Positions 1 through 13,520 of a stretch of DNA of 64,000 nt are shown here, piece after piece; within the stretch, counting starts at the first letter, position 1, and each line of letters starts with the position of its first letter. The stretch spans positions 29,321,501 through 29,385,500 of the forward strand of contig NC_079880.1 in NCBI RefSeq assembly GCF_029227915.1, in the 5' to 3' direction. The position numbers were made by a program, and so were the translations under genes. Below the pieces are notes generated by a model. It was not told where the DNA came from, made no database searches, and saw only the letters and a list, made by a program, of their open reading frames with translations. The stretch is from Hydractinia symbiolongicarpus. Its lineage: Eukaryota; Cnidaria; Hydrozoa; Anthoathecata; Hydractiniidae.

Positions 1-1290
1 TTAAACATTTTTTATTCGGTGTCTCATCAAAAATGAAAACATTTCTGAAAACTACAAGTCTCATGCGTTTTAATGGTGAAAAGATAATTTAAAAAATCGT
101 TTTGGAAATAAGTTTACTCACAGGGTACTTTCTTTGTATACATTCGACTATACGGGCCAAGTCCGGGATGTACGGGAAATTGCGGGTTTTCCTTTGCCGG
201 CGATTAAACCACTTTTATTAAGCTTCTTATCAAAAATGAAAACATTTCTGAAAACTACAATTCTCATGCCTTTTAGTGATGAAAAAATAATTTAAAAAAT
301 CGTTTGGGAAATGAGTTTACTCCCTGGGTACTTTCTTTGTATACTTTTGACTATACGGGTCGAGTCCGGGATTTACGGGAAATCGCGGGTTTTCGTTTGC
401 CGGCGATTAAACTTCTTTTATTCAGGGTCTCATCAAAAATGAAAACATTTTTAAAAACTACAAGTCTCATGGGCTTTAGTGGTGAAATAATAATTTAAAA
501 AATCGTTTGGGAAATGAGTTTACTCCCTGGGTACTTTCTTTGTATACTTTTGACTATACGGGCCGAGTCCGGGATTCATGGGAAATCGCAGGTTTTCGTT
601 TGCCGGCGATTAAACTTCTTTTATTCAGCGTCTCATCAAAAATGAAAACATTTTTGAAAACTACAAGTTTTATGCGTTTTAGTGGTGAAAAAATAACTTA
701 AAAAATCGTTCTGGAAGTGAGTTTACTCACAGGGTACTTTCTTTGTATACATTCGACTATACGGGCCGAGTCCGGGATTTACGGGAAATCGCAGGTTTTC
801 GTTTGCCGGCGATTAAACTTCTTTTATTCAGCGTCTCATCAAAAATAAAACATTTTTGAAAACTACAAGTCTCATGCGTTTTAGTGGTGAAAAAATAATT
901 TAAAAAATCGTTCGTGAAATGAGTTTACTCCCTTGGTAATTTCTTTGTATACTTTTGATTATACGGGCCAAGCCCGGGATTTACGGGAAATCGCGGGTTT
1001 TTGTTTGCCAGCGATTAAACTTCTTTTATTCAGCGTCTCATCAAAAATAAAAACATTTTTGAAAACTACAAGTCTCATGCGTTTTTGTGGTGAAAAATTA
1101 ATTTAAAAAATCGTTCTGGAAGTGAGTTTACTCACAGGGTACTTTCTTTGTATACATTCGACTATACGCGCCAAGCCCGGGATTAACGGGAAATCGCGGG
1201 TTTTCGTTTGCCGGCGATTAAACTTCTTTTATTCAGCGTCTCATCAAAAATAAAAAAAACATTTTTGAAAACTACAAGTCTCACGCATTT
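1..1290 (+). repeat. Left-edge satellite block, partial monomer plus about six units
   Basis: Begins inside a monomer: bases 1-107 are a monomer tail. The first about 230 bases carry the rare TTATTCGGTGTCTC variant and match 3172-3400 (offset 3,171) and 9999-10230 (offset 9,998). The CGGGTCGAGTCC variant near 357 recurs near 10350 and 22875. The unit around 720-900 is chimeric, class B at its start and class A from the centre on. A-run length variants occur near 842 and 1248. No gene or non-satellite sequence. Confidence 0.85.
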
Positions 1291-3400
1291 TAGTGGTGAA
1301 AAGATAAGTTAAAAAATCGTTTTGGAAATGAGTTTACTTACAGGGTACTTTCTTTGTATACATTCGACTATACGGGCGAAGCCCGGGATTTACGGGAAAT
1401 CGCGGGTTTTCGTTTTCCGGCGATTAAACCACTTTCATTAAGCGTCCCATCAAAAATGAAAACATTTCTGAAAACTACAAGTCTCATGCGTTTTAGTGGT
1501 GAAAAAATAATTTAAAAAATCGTTCGGGAAATGAGTTTACTCCCTGGGTACTTTCTTTGTATACGTTTGACTATACGGGCCGAGTCCGGGATTTACGGGA
1601 AGTCGCGGGTTTTCGTTTGCCGGCGTTTAAACTTCTTTTATTCAGCGTCTCATCAAAAATGAAAACAAGTTTGAAGACTACAAGTCTCATGCGTTTTAGT
1701 GGTGAAAAAATAATTTAAAATATCGTTCGGGAAATGAGTTTACTCCCTGGGTACTTTCTTTGTATACTTTTGACTATACGGGCGAAGCCCGGGATTAACG
1801 GGAAATGGCGGGTTTTCGTTTGCCGGCGATTAAACTTCTTTTATTCAGCGTCTCATCAAAAATAAAAACATTTTTGAAAACTACAAGTCTCATGCGTTTT
1901 TGTGGTGAAAAATTAATTTAAAAAATTGTTCGGGAAATGAGTTTACTCCCTGGGTACTTTCTTTGTATACTTTTGACTATACGGGCGAAGCCCGGGATTA
2001 ACGGGAAATCGCGGGTTTTCGTTTGCCGGCGATTAAACTTCTTTTATTCAGCGTCTCATCAAAAATAAAAAAAACATTTTTGAAAACTACAAGTCTCATG
2101 CGTTTTAGTGGTGAAAAGATATTTTAAAAAATCGTTCGGGAAATGAGTTTACACTCTGGGTACTTTTTTTGTATACTTTTGACTTTACAGGCCGAGTCCG
2201 GGATTTACGGGAAATCGCAGGTTTTCGTTTGCCGGCGATTAAATTTCTTTTATTCAGCGTCTAATCAAAAATGAAAACATTTTTGTAAACTACAAGTCTC
2301 ATGCGTTTTAATGGTGAAAAAATAGTTTAAAAAGTCGTTCGTGAAATGAGTTTATTCCCTTGGTACTTTCTTTGTATACTTTTGACTATACGGGCCAAGC
2401 CCGGGATTTACGGGAAATCGCGGGTTTTCGTTTGCCGGCGATTAAACTTCTTTTATTCAGCGTCTCATCAAAAATGAAAACATTTTTGAAAACTACAAGT
2501 CTTATGCGTTTTAGTGGTGAAAAAATAATTTAAAAAATCGTTCCAGAAATGAGTTTACTCACAGGGTACTTTCTTTGTATACATTCGACTATACGGGCCA
2601 AGCCCGGGATTTACGGGAAATCGCGGGTTTTCGTTTGCCGGCGATTAAACCTCTTTCATTAAGCGTCTCATCAAAAATGAAAACATTTTTGAAAACTACA
2701 AGTCTCATGCGTTTTAGTGGTGAAAAAAAATTTAAAAAATTGTTCGGGAAATGAGTTTACTCCCTGGGTACTTTCTTTGTATGCATTCGACTACACGGGC
2801 CAAGCCCGGGATTTAGGGGAAATCGCTGGTTTTCGTTTGCCGGCGATTAAACCCCTTTTATTAAGCGTCTCATCAAAAATGAAAACATTTTTAAAAACTA
2901 CAAGTCTCATGCGTTTTAGTGGTGAAAAAATAATTTAAAAAATCGTTCGGAAAATGAGTTTACTTCCTGGGTACTTTCTTTGCATACTTTTGACTTTACG
3001 GGCCGAGTCCGGGATTTACGGGAAATCGAGGGTTTTTGTTTGATTTAAAAAATCGTTTAAAAAAACGTTTGGAAAATGAGTTTACTCCCTGGGTACTTTC
3101 TTTGTATACTTTTGACTATACGGGCCGAGTCCGGGATTTACGGGAAATCGCGGGTTTTCGTTTGCCGGCGATTAAACTTCTTTTATTCGGTGTCTCATCA
3201 AAAATGAAAACATTTCTGAAAACTACAAGTCTCATGCGTTTTAATAGTGAAAAGATAATTTAAAAAATCGTTTTGGAAATGAGTTTACTCACAGGGTACT
3301 TTCTTTGTATACATTCGACTATACGGGCCAAGTCCGGGATGTACGGGAAATTGCGGGTTTTCCTTTGCCGGCGATTAAACCACTTTTATTAAGCGTCTCA
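1290..3400 (+). repeat. Duplicated satellite block, copy 1 (offset 6,827 bp)
   Basis: About 2.1 kb that reappears at about 8.12-10.22 kb. Matching rare markers all give the same offset: GAAAACAAG at 1661 and 8488, the truncated monomer at 2954 and 9781, and TTATTCGG at 3183 and 10010. The offset equals 33 monomers plus the 122-bp truncated unit plus 6 bp of indels. A shorter part (about 1.3-1.9 kb) also matches about 5.27-5.9 kb at offset 3,979, which is 19 x 203 + 122. Confidence 0.85.
2954..3075 (+). repeat. Truncated 122-bp monomer, copy 1
   Basis: Only 122 bp separate two successive ATGAG anchors (2954 and 3076). TTTG at monomer position 86-89 is joined at 3042/3043 directly to ATTTAAAAAATCG of position 183 on, and a 12-base near-duplicate (TTTAAAAAAACG) follows. 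Net effect: about 93 bp lost and 12 bp gained. The left half of the unit, including dyads 1 and 2, is kept. The same structure occurs at 9781-9902. Confidence 0.92.
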
Positions 3401-5250
3401 TCAAAAATGAAAACATTTTTGAAAACTACAAGTTTTATGCGTTTTAGTGGTGAAAAAATAACTTAAAAAATCGTTCTGGAAGTGAGTTTACTCACAGGGT
3501 ACTTTCTTTGTATACATTCGACTATACGGGCCAAGCCCGGGATTTACGGGAAATCGCGGGTTTTCGTTTGCCGGCGATTAAACCTCTTTCATTAAGCGTC
3601 TCATCAAAAATGAAAACATTTTTAAAAACTACAAGTCTCATGCGTTTTAGTGGTGAAATAATAATTTAAAAAATCGTTTGGGAAATGAGTTTACTCCCTG
3701 GGTACTTTCTTTGTATACTTTTGACTATACGGGCCGAGTCCGGGATTCATGGGAAATCGCAGGGTTTCGTTTGCCGGCGATTAAACTTCTTTTATTCAGC
3801 GTCTCATCAAAAATGAAAACATTTTTGAAAACTACAAGTTTTATGTGTTTTAGTGGTGAAAAAATAATTTAAAAAATCGTTCTGAAAGTGAGTTTACTCA
3901 CAGGGTACTTCCTTTGAATATATTCGACTATACAGGCCAAGCCTGGGATTTAGGGGAAATCGCTGGTTTTCGTTTGCCGGCGATTAAACCTCTTTCATTA
4001 AGCGTCTCATCAAAAATGAAAACATTTTTGAAAACTACAAGTCTCATGCGTTTTAGTGGTGAAATAATAATTTAAAAAATCGTTTGGGAAATGAGTTTAC
4101 TCCATGGGTACTTTCTCTGTATACTTTTGACTATGCGGACCGAGTCCGGGATTCATGGGAAATCGCAGGTTTTCGTTTGCCGGCGATTAAACTTCTTTTT
4201 TTCAGCGTCTCATCAAAAATGAAAACATTTTTGAAAACTACAAGTTTTATGCGTTTTAGTGGTGAAAAAATAACTTAAAAAATTGTTCTGGAAGTGAGTT
4301 TACTCACAGGGTACTTTCTTTGTATACATTCGACTATACGGGCCAAGCCCGGGATTTACTGGAAATCGCGGGTTTTCGTTTGCCGGCGATTAAACCTCTT
4401 TCATTAAGCGTCTCATCAAAAATGAAAACATTTTTGAAAACTACAAGTCTCATGCGTTTTAGTGGTGAAAAAAAAATTTAAAAAATCGTTCGGGAAATGA
4501 GTTTACTCCCTGGGTACTTTCTTTGTATACATTCGACTATACGGGCCGAGTCCGGGATTTACGGGAAATCGCAGGTTTTCGTTTGCCGGCGATTAAACTT
4601 CTTTTATTCAGGGTCTCATCAAAAATAAAACATTTTTGAAAACTACAAGTCTCATGCGTTTTAGTGGTGAAAAAAAAATTTAAAAAATCGTTCGGCAAAT
4701 GAGTTTACTCCCTGGGTACTTTCTTTGTATACATTCGACTATACGGGCCGAGTCCGGGATTTACGGGAAATCGCAGGTTTTCGTTTGCCGGCGATTAAAC
4801 TTCTTTTATTCAGCGTCTCATCAAAAATAAAACATTTTTGAAAACTACAAGTCTCATGCGTTTTAGTGGTGAAAAAATAATTTAAAAAATCGTTCGTGAA
4901 ATGAGTTTACTCCCTTGGTAATTTCTTTGTATACTTTTGATTATACGGGCCAAGCCCGGGATTTACGGGAAATCGCGGGTTTTTGTTTGCCAGCGATTAA
5001 ACCTCTTTCATTAACCGTCTCATCAAAAATGAAAACATTTTTAAAAACTTCAAGTCTCATGCGTTTTATTGGTGAAAAAATAACTTAAAAAATCGTTCTG
5101 GAAGTGAGTTTACTCACAGGGTACTTTCTTTGTATACATTCGACTATACGGGCCAAGCCCGGGATTTACGGGAAATCGCGGGTTTTTGTTTGCCGGCGAT
5201 TAAACCTCTTTCATTAAGCGTCTCATCAAAAATGAAAACATTTTTGAAAA
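3400..5250 (+). repeat. Mosaic satellite block with partial copies at 6.7-7.5 kb
   Basis: About nine monomers of mixed class. The stretch 3.66-4.0 kb, with rare AGGGTTTCG and CCTTTGAATA variants, matches 6.70-7.05 kb (offset 3,046 = 15 x 203 + 1). The stretch about 4.44-4.91 kb, with the rare TTCGGCAAATGAG, matches 7.08-7.55 kb (offset 2,641 = 13 x 203 + 2). Carries the CAGGC/GCCTG dyad form at 3933 and the CGGAC/GTCCG form at 4136. No gene seen. Confidence 0.82.
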
Positions 5251-8130
5251 CTACAATTCTCATGCGTTTTAGTGGTGAAAAGATAAGTTAAAAAATCGTT
5301 TTGGAAATGAGTTTACTCACAGGGTACTTTCTTTGTATACATTCGACTATACGGGCGAAGCCCGGGATTTACGGGAAATCGCGGGTTTTCGTTTTCCGGC
5401 GATTAAACCACTTTCATTAAGCGTTCCATCAAAAATGAAAACATTTCTGAAAACTACAAGTCTCATGCGTTTTAGTGGTGAAAAAATAATTTAAAAAATC
5501 GTTCGGGAAATGAGTTTACTCCCTGGGTACTTTCTTTGTATACTTTTGACTATACGGGCCGAGTCCGGGATTTACGGGAAGTCGCGGGTTTTCGTTTGCC
5601 GGCGTTTAAACTTCTTTTATTCAGCGTCTCATCAAAAATGAAAACAAGTTTGAAGACTACAAGTCTCATGCGTTTTAGTGGTGAAAAAATAATTTAAAAT
5701 ATCGTTCGGGAAATGAGTTTACTCCCTGGGTACTTTCTTTGTATACTTTTGATTATACGGGCCGAGTCCGGGGTTTACGGGAAATGGCGGGTTTTCGTTT
5801 GCCGGCGATTAAACTTCTTTTATTCAGCGTCTCATCAAAAATAAAAACATTTTTGAAAACTACAAGTCTCTTGCGTTTTTGTGGTGAAAAATTAATTTAA
5901 AAAAATGTTCGGGAAATGAGTTTACTCCCTGGGTACTTTCTTTGTATACTTTTGACTATACGGGCGAAGTCCGGGATTAACGGGAAATCGCGGGTTTTCG
6001 TTTGCCGGCGATTAAACTTCTTTTATTCAGCGTCTCATCAAAAATAAAAAAAACATTTTTGAAAACTACAAGTCTCATGCGTTTTAGTGGTGAAAAGATA
6101 AGTTAAAAAATCGTTTTGGAAATGAGTTTACTCACAGGGTACTTTCTTTGTATACATTCGACTATACGGGCGAAGCCCGGGATTTACGGGAAGTCGCGGG
6201 TTTTCGTTTGCCGGCGTTTAAACTTCTTTTATTCAGCGTCTCATCAAAAATGAAAACAAGTTTGAAGACTACAAGTCTCATGCGTTTTAGTGGTGAAAAA
6301 ATAATTTAAAAAATCTTTTGGGAAATGAGTTTACTCCCTGGGTACTTTCTTTGTATACTTTTGACTATACGGGCCGAGTCCGGGATTCATGGGAAATCGC
6401 AGGTTTTCGTTTGCCGGCGATTAAACTTCTTTTATTCAGCGTCTCATCAAAAATGAAAACATTTTTGAAAACTACAAGTTTTATGCGTTTTAGTGGTGAA
6501 AAAATAACTTAAAAAATCGTTCTGGAAGTGAGTTTACTCACAGGGTACTTTCTTTGTATACATTCGACTATACGGGCCAAGCCCGGGATTTACGGGAAAT
6601 CGCGGGTTTTCGTTTGCCGGCGATTAAACCTCTTTCATTAAGCGTCTCATCAAAAATGAAAACATTTTTGAAAACTACAAGTCTCATGCGTTTTAGTGGT
6701 GAAATAATAATTTAAAAAATCGTTTGGGAAATGAGTTTACTCCCTGGGTACTTTCTTTGTATACTTTTGACTATACGGGCCGAGTCCGGGATTCATGGGA
6801 AATCGCAGGGTTTCGTTTGCCGGCGATTAAACTTCTTTTATTCAGCGTCTCATCAAAAATGAAAACATTTTTGAAAACTACAAGTTTTATGCGTTTTAGT
6901 GGTGAAAAAATAATTTAAAAAATCGTTCTGGAAGTGAAATTACTCACAGGGTACTTCCTTTGAATACATTCGACTATACAGGCCAAGCCTGGGATTTAGG
7001 GGAAATCGCTGGTTTTCGTTTGCCGACGATTAAACCTCTTTCATTAAGCGTCTCATCAAAAATGAAAACATTTTTGAAAACTACAAGTCTCATGCGTTTT
7101 AGTGGTGAAAAAAAAATTTAAAAAATCGTTCGGGAAATGAGTTTACTCCCTGGGTACTTTCTTTGTATACATTCGACTATACGGGCCGAGTCCGGGATTT
7201 ACGGGAAATCGCAGGTTTTCGTTTGCCGGCGATTAAACTTCTTTTATTCAGCGTCTCATCAAAAATAAAACATTTTTGAAAAGTACAAGTCTCATGCGTT
7301 TTAGTGGTGAAAAAAAAAAATTAAAAAATCGTTCGGCAAATGAGTTTACTCCCTGGGTACTTTCTTTGTATACATTCGACTATACGGGCCGAGTCCGGGA
7401 TTTACGGGAAATCGCAGGTTTTCGTTTGCCGGCGATTAAACTTCTTTTATTCAGCGTCTCATCAAAAATAAAAGATTTTTGAATACTACAAGTCTCATGC
7501 GTTTTAGTGGTGAAAAAATAATTTAAAAAATCGTTCGTGAAATGAGTTTACTCCCTGGGTACTTTCTTTGTATACTTTTGATTATACGGGCCGAGTCCGG
7601 GGTTTACGGGAAATGGCGGGTTTTCGTTTGCCAGCGATTAAACTTCTTTTATTCAGCGTCTCATCAAAAATAAAAACATTTTTGAAAACTACAAGTCTCT
7701 TGCGTTTTTGTTTTGAAAAATTAATTTAAAAAAATGTTCGGGAAATGAGTTTACTCCCTGGGTACTTTCTTTGTATACTTTTGACTATACGGGCGAAGCC
7801 CGGGATTAACGGGAAATCGCGGGTTTTCGTTTGCCGTCGATTAAACTTCTTTTATTCAGCGTCTCATTAAAAATAAAAAAAAACATTTTTGAAAACTACA
7901 AGTCTCATGCGTTTTAGTGGTGAAAAGATAAGTTAAAAAATCGTTTTGGAAATGAGTTTACTCACAGGGTACTTTCTTTGTATACATTCGACTATACGGG
8001 CGAAGCCCGGGATTTACGGGCAATCGCGGGTTTTCGATTGCCGGCGATTAAACCACTTTCATTAAGCGTCCCATCAAAAATGAAAACATTTCTGAAAACT
8101 ACAAGTCTCATGCGTTTTAGTGGTGAAAAG
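5250..8130 (+). repeat. Mosaic satellite block between the two 6,827-bp copies
   Basis: About fourteen monomers. The 5.27-5.9 kb part repeats 1.3-1.9 kb (the rare GTTTTCCGGCG occurs in both). The middle repeats parts of 3.4-4.9 kb. The 7.6-8.1 kb part contains A-run expansions (ATAAAAAAAAAC near 7870) and the CGAAGCCCGGGATTAACGG haplotype typical of the two ends of the window. No gene or unique sequence. Confidence 0.82.
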
Positions 8131-10220
8131 ATAAGTTAAAAAATCGTTTTGGAAATGATTTTACTCACAGGGTACTTTCTTTGTATACATTCGACTATAC
8201 GGGCGAAGCCCGGGATTTACGGGAAATCGCGGGTTTTCGTTTGCCGGCGATTAAACCACTTTCATTAAGCGTCCCATCAAAAATGAAAACATTTCTGAAA
8301 ACTACAAGTCTCATGCGTTTTAGTGGTGAAAAAATAATTTAAAAAATCGTTCGGGAAATGAGTTTACTCCCTGGGTACTTTCTTTTTATACTTTTGACTA
8401 TACGGGCCGAGTCCGGGATTTACGGGAAGTCGCGGGTTTTCGTTTGCCGGCGTTTAAACTTCTTTTATTCAGCGTCTCATCAAAAATGAAAACAAGTTTG
8501 AAGACTACAAGTCTCATGCGTTTTAGTGGTAAAAAAATAATTTAAAATATCGTTCGGGAAATGAGTTTACTCCCTGAGTACTTTCTTTGTATACTTTTGA
8601 CTATACGGGCGAAGCCCAGGATTAACGGGAAATGGCGGGTTTTCGTTTGCCGGCGATTAAACTTCTTTTATTCAGCGTCTCATCAAAAATAAAAACATTT
8701 TTGAAAACTACAAGTCTCATGCGTTTTTGTGGTGAAAAATTAATTTAAAAAATTGTTCGGGAAATGAGTTTACTCCCTGGGTACTTTCTTTGTATACTTT
8801 TGACTATACGGGCGAAGCCCGGGATTAACGGGAAATCGCGGGTTTTCGTTTGCCGGCGATTAAACTTCTTTTATTCAGCGTCTCATCAAAAATAAAAAAA
8901 ACATTTTTGAAAACTACAAGTCTCATGCGTTTTAGTGGTGAAAAGATATTTTAAAAAATCGTTCGGGAAATGAGTTTACACTCTGGGTACTTTCTTTGTA
9001 TACTTTTGACTTTACAGGCCGAGTCCGGGATTTACGGGAAATCGCAGGTTTTCGTTTGCCGGCGATTAAATTTCTTTTATTCAGCGTCTCATCAAAAATG
9101 AAAACATTTTTGAAAACTACAAGTCTCATGCGTTTTAGTGGTGAAAAAATAGTTTAAAAAGTCGTTCGTGAAATGAGTTTATTCCCTTGGTACTTTCTTT
9201 GTATACTTTTGACTATACGGGCCAAGCCCGGGATTTACGGGAAATCGCGGGTTTTCGTTTGCCGGCGATTAAACTTCTTTTATTCAGCGTCTCATCAAAA
9301 ATGAAAACATTTTTGAAAACTACAAGTCTTATGCGTTTTAGTGGTGAAAAAATAATTTAAAAAATCGTTCTGGAAATGAGTTTACTCACAGGGTACTTTC
9401 TTTGTATACATTCGACTATACGGGCCAAGCCCGGGATTTACGGGAAATCGCGGGTTTTCGTTTGCCGGCGATTAAACCTCTTTCATTAAGCGTCTCATCA
9501 AAAATGAAAACATTTTTGAAAACTACAAGTCTCATGCGTTTTAGTGGTGAAAAAAAATTTAAAAAATCGTTCGGGAAATGAGTTTACTCCCTGGGTACTT
9601 TCTTTGTATACATTCGACTACACGGGCCCAGCCCGGGATTTAGGGGAAATCGCTGGTTTTCGTTTGCCGGCGATTAAACCCCTTTTATTAAGCGACTCAT
9701 CAAAAATGAAAACATTTTTGAAAACTACAAGTCTCATGCGTTTTAGTGGTGAGAAAATAATTTAAAAAATCGTTCGGAAAATGAGTTTACTTCCTGGGTA
9801 CTTTCTTTGCATACTTTTGACTTTACGGGCCGAGTCCGGGATTTACGGGAAATCGAGGGTTTTTGTTTGATTTAAAAAATCGTTTAAAAAAACGTTCGGA
9901 AAATGAGTTTACTCCCTGGGTACTTTCTTTGTATACTTTTGACTATACGGGCCGAGTCCGGGATTTACGGGAAATCGCGGGTTTTCGTTTGCCGGCGATT
10001 AAACTTCTTTTATTCGGTGTCTCATCAAAAATGAAAACATTTCTGAAAACTACAAGTCTCATGCGTTTTAATGGTGAAAAGATAATTTAAAAAATAGTTT
10101 TGGAAATGAGTTTACTCACAGGGTACTTTCTTTGTATACATTCGACTATACGGGCCAAGTCCGGGATGTACGGGAAATTGCGGGTTTTCCTTTGCCGGCG
10201 ATTAAACCACTTTTATTAAG
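8130..10220 (+). repeat. Duplicated satellite block, copy 2 (offset 6,827 bp)
   Basis: Second copy of 1.30-3.40 kb, in the same order and orientation, including the truncated 122-bp monomer. Scattered single-base differences (for example CTCCCTGAGTAC near 8570) show that the copies have diverged a little since duplication. Confidence 0.85.
9781..9902 (+). repeat. Truncated 122-bp monomer, copy 2
   Basis: Same 122-bp spacing (ATGAG at 9781 and 9903) and the same junction, at 9869/9870, as the copy at 2954-3075, exactly 6,827 bp away. The shared junction and the shared TTTAAAAAAACG tail indicate common descent rather than two separate deletions. Confidence 0.92.
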
Positions 10221-13200
10221 CGTCTCATCAAAAATGAAAACATTTCTGAAAACTACAATTCTCATGCGTTTTAGTGATGAAAAAATAATTTAAAAAATCG
10301 TTTGGGAAATGAGTTTACTCCCTGGGTACTTTCTTTCTATACTTTTGACTATACGGGTCGAGTCCGGGATTTACGGGAAATCGCGGGTTTTTGTTTGCCG
10401 GCGATTAAACTTCTTTTATTCAGGGTCTCATCAAAAATGAAAACATTTTTAAAAACTACAAGTTTTATGCGTTTTAGTGGTGAAAAAATAACTTAAAAAA
10501 TTGTTCTGGAAGTGAGTTTACTCACAGGGTACTTTCTTTGTATACATTCGACTATACGGGCCAAGCCCGGGATTTACGGGAAATCGCGGGTTTTCGTTTG
10601 CCGGCGATTAAACCTCTTTCATTAAGCGTCTCATCAAAAATGAAAACATTTTTGAAAACTACAAGTCTGATGCGTTTTAGTGGTGAAAAAAAAATTTAAA
10701 AAATCGTTCAGGAAATGAGTTTACTCCCTGGGTACTTTCTTTGTATACATTCGACTATACGGGCCGAGTCCGGGATTTACGGGAAATCGCAGGTTTTCGT
10801 TTGCCGGCGATTAAACTTCTTTTATTCAGCGTCTCATCAAAAATAAAACATTTTTGAAAACTACAAGTCTCATGCGTTTTAGTGGTGAAAAAATAATTTA
10901 AAAAATCGTTCGTGAAATGAGTTTACTCCCTTGGTAATTTCTTTGTATACTTTTGATTATACGGGCCAAGCCCGGGATTTACGGGAAATCGCGGGTTTTT
11001 GTTTGCCAGCGATTAAACCTCTTTCATTAAGCGTCTCATCAAAAATGAAAACATTTTTAAAAACTTCAAGTCTCATGCGTTTTAGTGGTGAAAAAATAAC
11101 TTAAAAAATCGTTCTGGAAGTGAGTTTACTCACAGGGTACTTTCTTTGTATACATTCGACTATACGGGCCAAGCCCGGGATTTACGGAAAATCGCGGGTT
11201 TTTGTTTGCCGGCGATTAAACCTCTTTCATTAAGCGTCTCATCAAAAATGAAAACATTTTTGAAAACTAAAAGTCTCATGCGTTTTAGTGGTGAAAAAAT
11301 AACTTAAAAAATCGTTCTGGAAGTGAGTTTACTAACAGGGTACTTTCTTTGTATACATTCGACTATACGGGCCGAGTCCGGGATTTACGGGAAATTGCAG
11401 GTTTTTGTTTGCCGGCGATTAAACTTCTTTTATTCAGCGTCTCATCAAAAATGAAAACATTTTTGAAATTTACAAGACTCATGCGTTTTAGTGGTGAAAA
11501 AATAATTTAAAAAATCGTTCGTGAAATGAGTTTACTCCCTTGGTACTTTCTTTGTATACTTTTGATTATACGGGCCAAGCCCGGGATTTACGGGAAATCG
11601 CGGGTTTTCGTTTGCCGGCGATTAAACCTCTTTCATTAAGCGTCTCATCAAAAATGAAAACATTTTTGAAAACTACAAGTCTCATGGGTTTTAGTGGTGA
11701 AAAAAAAATTTAAAAAATCGTTCGGGAAATGAGTTTACTCCCTGGGTACTTTCTTTGTATACTTTTGACTATACGGGCCGAGTCCGGGATTTACGGGAAG
11801 TCGCGGTTTTTCGTTTGCCGGCGATTAAACTTCTTTTATTCAGCGTCTCATGAAAAATGAAAACATTTTTAAAAACTACAAGTCTCATGGGCTTTAGAGG
11901 TGAAATAATAATTTAAAACATCGTTCGGGTAATGCGTTTACACCCTGGGTACTTTCTTTGTATACTTTTGACTATACGGGCGGAGTCCGGGATTTACGGG
12001 AAATCGCAGGTTTTCGTTTGCCGGCGAATAAACTTCTTTTATTCAGCGTCTCATCAAAAATGAAAGCATTTTTGAAAATTACAAGTCTCATGCGTTTTAG
12101 TGGTGAAAAAATAATTTAAAAAATCGTTCGTGAAATGAGTTTACTCCCTTGGTACTTTCTTTGTACACTTTTGTTTATACGGGCCCCAGTCCGGGGTTTA
12201 CGGGAAATGGCGGGTTTTCGTTTGCCGGCGATTAAACCTCTTTCATTAAGCGTCTCATCAAAAATGAAAACATTTCTGAAAACTACAAGTCTCATGCGTT
12301 TTAGTGGTGAAAAAATAATTTAAAAAATCGTTCGGGAAATGAGTTTACTCCCTTAGTGCTTTCTTTGTATACTTTTGACTATACGGGCCGAGTCCGGGAT
12401 TTACGGGAAGTCGCAGGTTTTCGTTTGCCGGCGATTAAACTTCTTTTATTCAGCGTCTCATCAAAAAAGAAAATTTTTTTGAAAACTACAAGTCTCATGC
12501 GTTTTAGTGGTGAAAAAATAATTTAAAAAATCGTTTGGAAAGTGAGTTTACTCCCTTGGTACTTTCTTTGTATACTTTTGATTATACGGGCCAAGCCCGG
12601 GATTTACGGGAAATCGCGGGTTTTCGTTTGCCGGCGATTAAACCTCTTTCATTAAGCGTCTCATCAAAAATGAAAACATTTTTGAAAACTAAAAGTCTTA
12701 TGCGTTTTAGTGGTGAAAAAATAACTTCAAAAATCGTTCTGGAAGTGAGTTTACTAACAGGGTACTTTCTTTGTATACATTCGACTATACGGGCCGAGTC
12801 CGGAATTTACGGGAAATTGCAGGTTTTTGTTTGCCGGCGATTAAACTTCTTTTATTCAGCGTCTCATCAAAAATGAAAACATTTCTGAAAACTACAAGTC
12901 TCATGCGTTTTAGTGGTGAAAAAATAATTTAAAAAATCGTTCGGGAAATGAGTTTACTCCCTGGGTACTTTCTTTGTATACTTTTGACTATACGGGCCGA
13001 GTCTGGGATTTACGGGAAGTCGCGGGTTTTCGTTTGCCGGCGATTAAACTTCTTTTATTCAGCGTCTCATCAAAAATGAAAACATTTTTAAAAATTAAAA
13101 GTCTCATGCGTTTTAGTGGTGAAAAAATAATTTAAAAAATCGTTCGTGAAATGAGTTTACTCCCTTGGTACTTTCTTTGTATACTTTTGTTTATACGGGC

Positions 13201-13520
13201 CCCAGTCCGGGGTTTACGGGAAATGGCGGGTTTTCGTTTGCCGGCGATTAAACCTCTTTCATTAAGCGTCTCATCAAAAATGAAAACAATTCTGAAAACT
13301 ACAAGTCTCATGCGTTTTAGTGGTGAAAAAATAATTTAAAAAATCGTTCGGGAAGTGAGTTTACTCCCTGGGTGCTTTCTTTGTATACTTTTGACTATAC
13401 GGGCCGAGTCCGGGATTTACGGGAAGTCGCAGGTTTTCGTTTGCCGGCGATTAAACTTCTTTTATTCAGCGTCTCATCAAAAAAGAAAATTTTTTTGAAA
13501 ACTACAAGTCTCATGCGTTT
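10220..13520 (+). repeat. Satellite block with a 1,016-bp five-monomer repeat
   Basis: About sixteen monomers. The 10.11-10.47 kb part, with the rare AGTGATGAA at 10273, matches 22.63-22.99 kb (offset 12,519 = 61 x 203 + 2 x 68). Within the block, 12.10-12.52 kb matches 13.11-13.54 kb at offset 1,016 (5 x 203 + 1), marked by TCAAAAAAGAAAA at 12461 and 13477. First appearance of the middle-array haplotype GGGTAATGCGTTTACACCC (near 11928) and of the CCCCAGTCCGGGG centre (near 12184). Confidence 0.82.

Noticed and set aside
12535-12876. 113-codon open frame across two monomers.
   Set aside because: It exists only because one stop is lost (AACTTCAAAAATCG instead of AACTTAAAAAATCG), after which it reads the next monomer in a different frame. 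It is not shared by sister copies.
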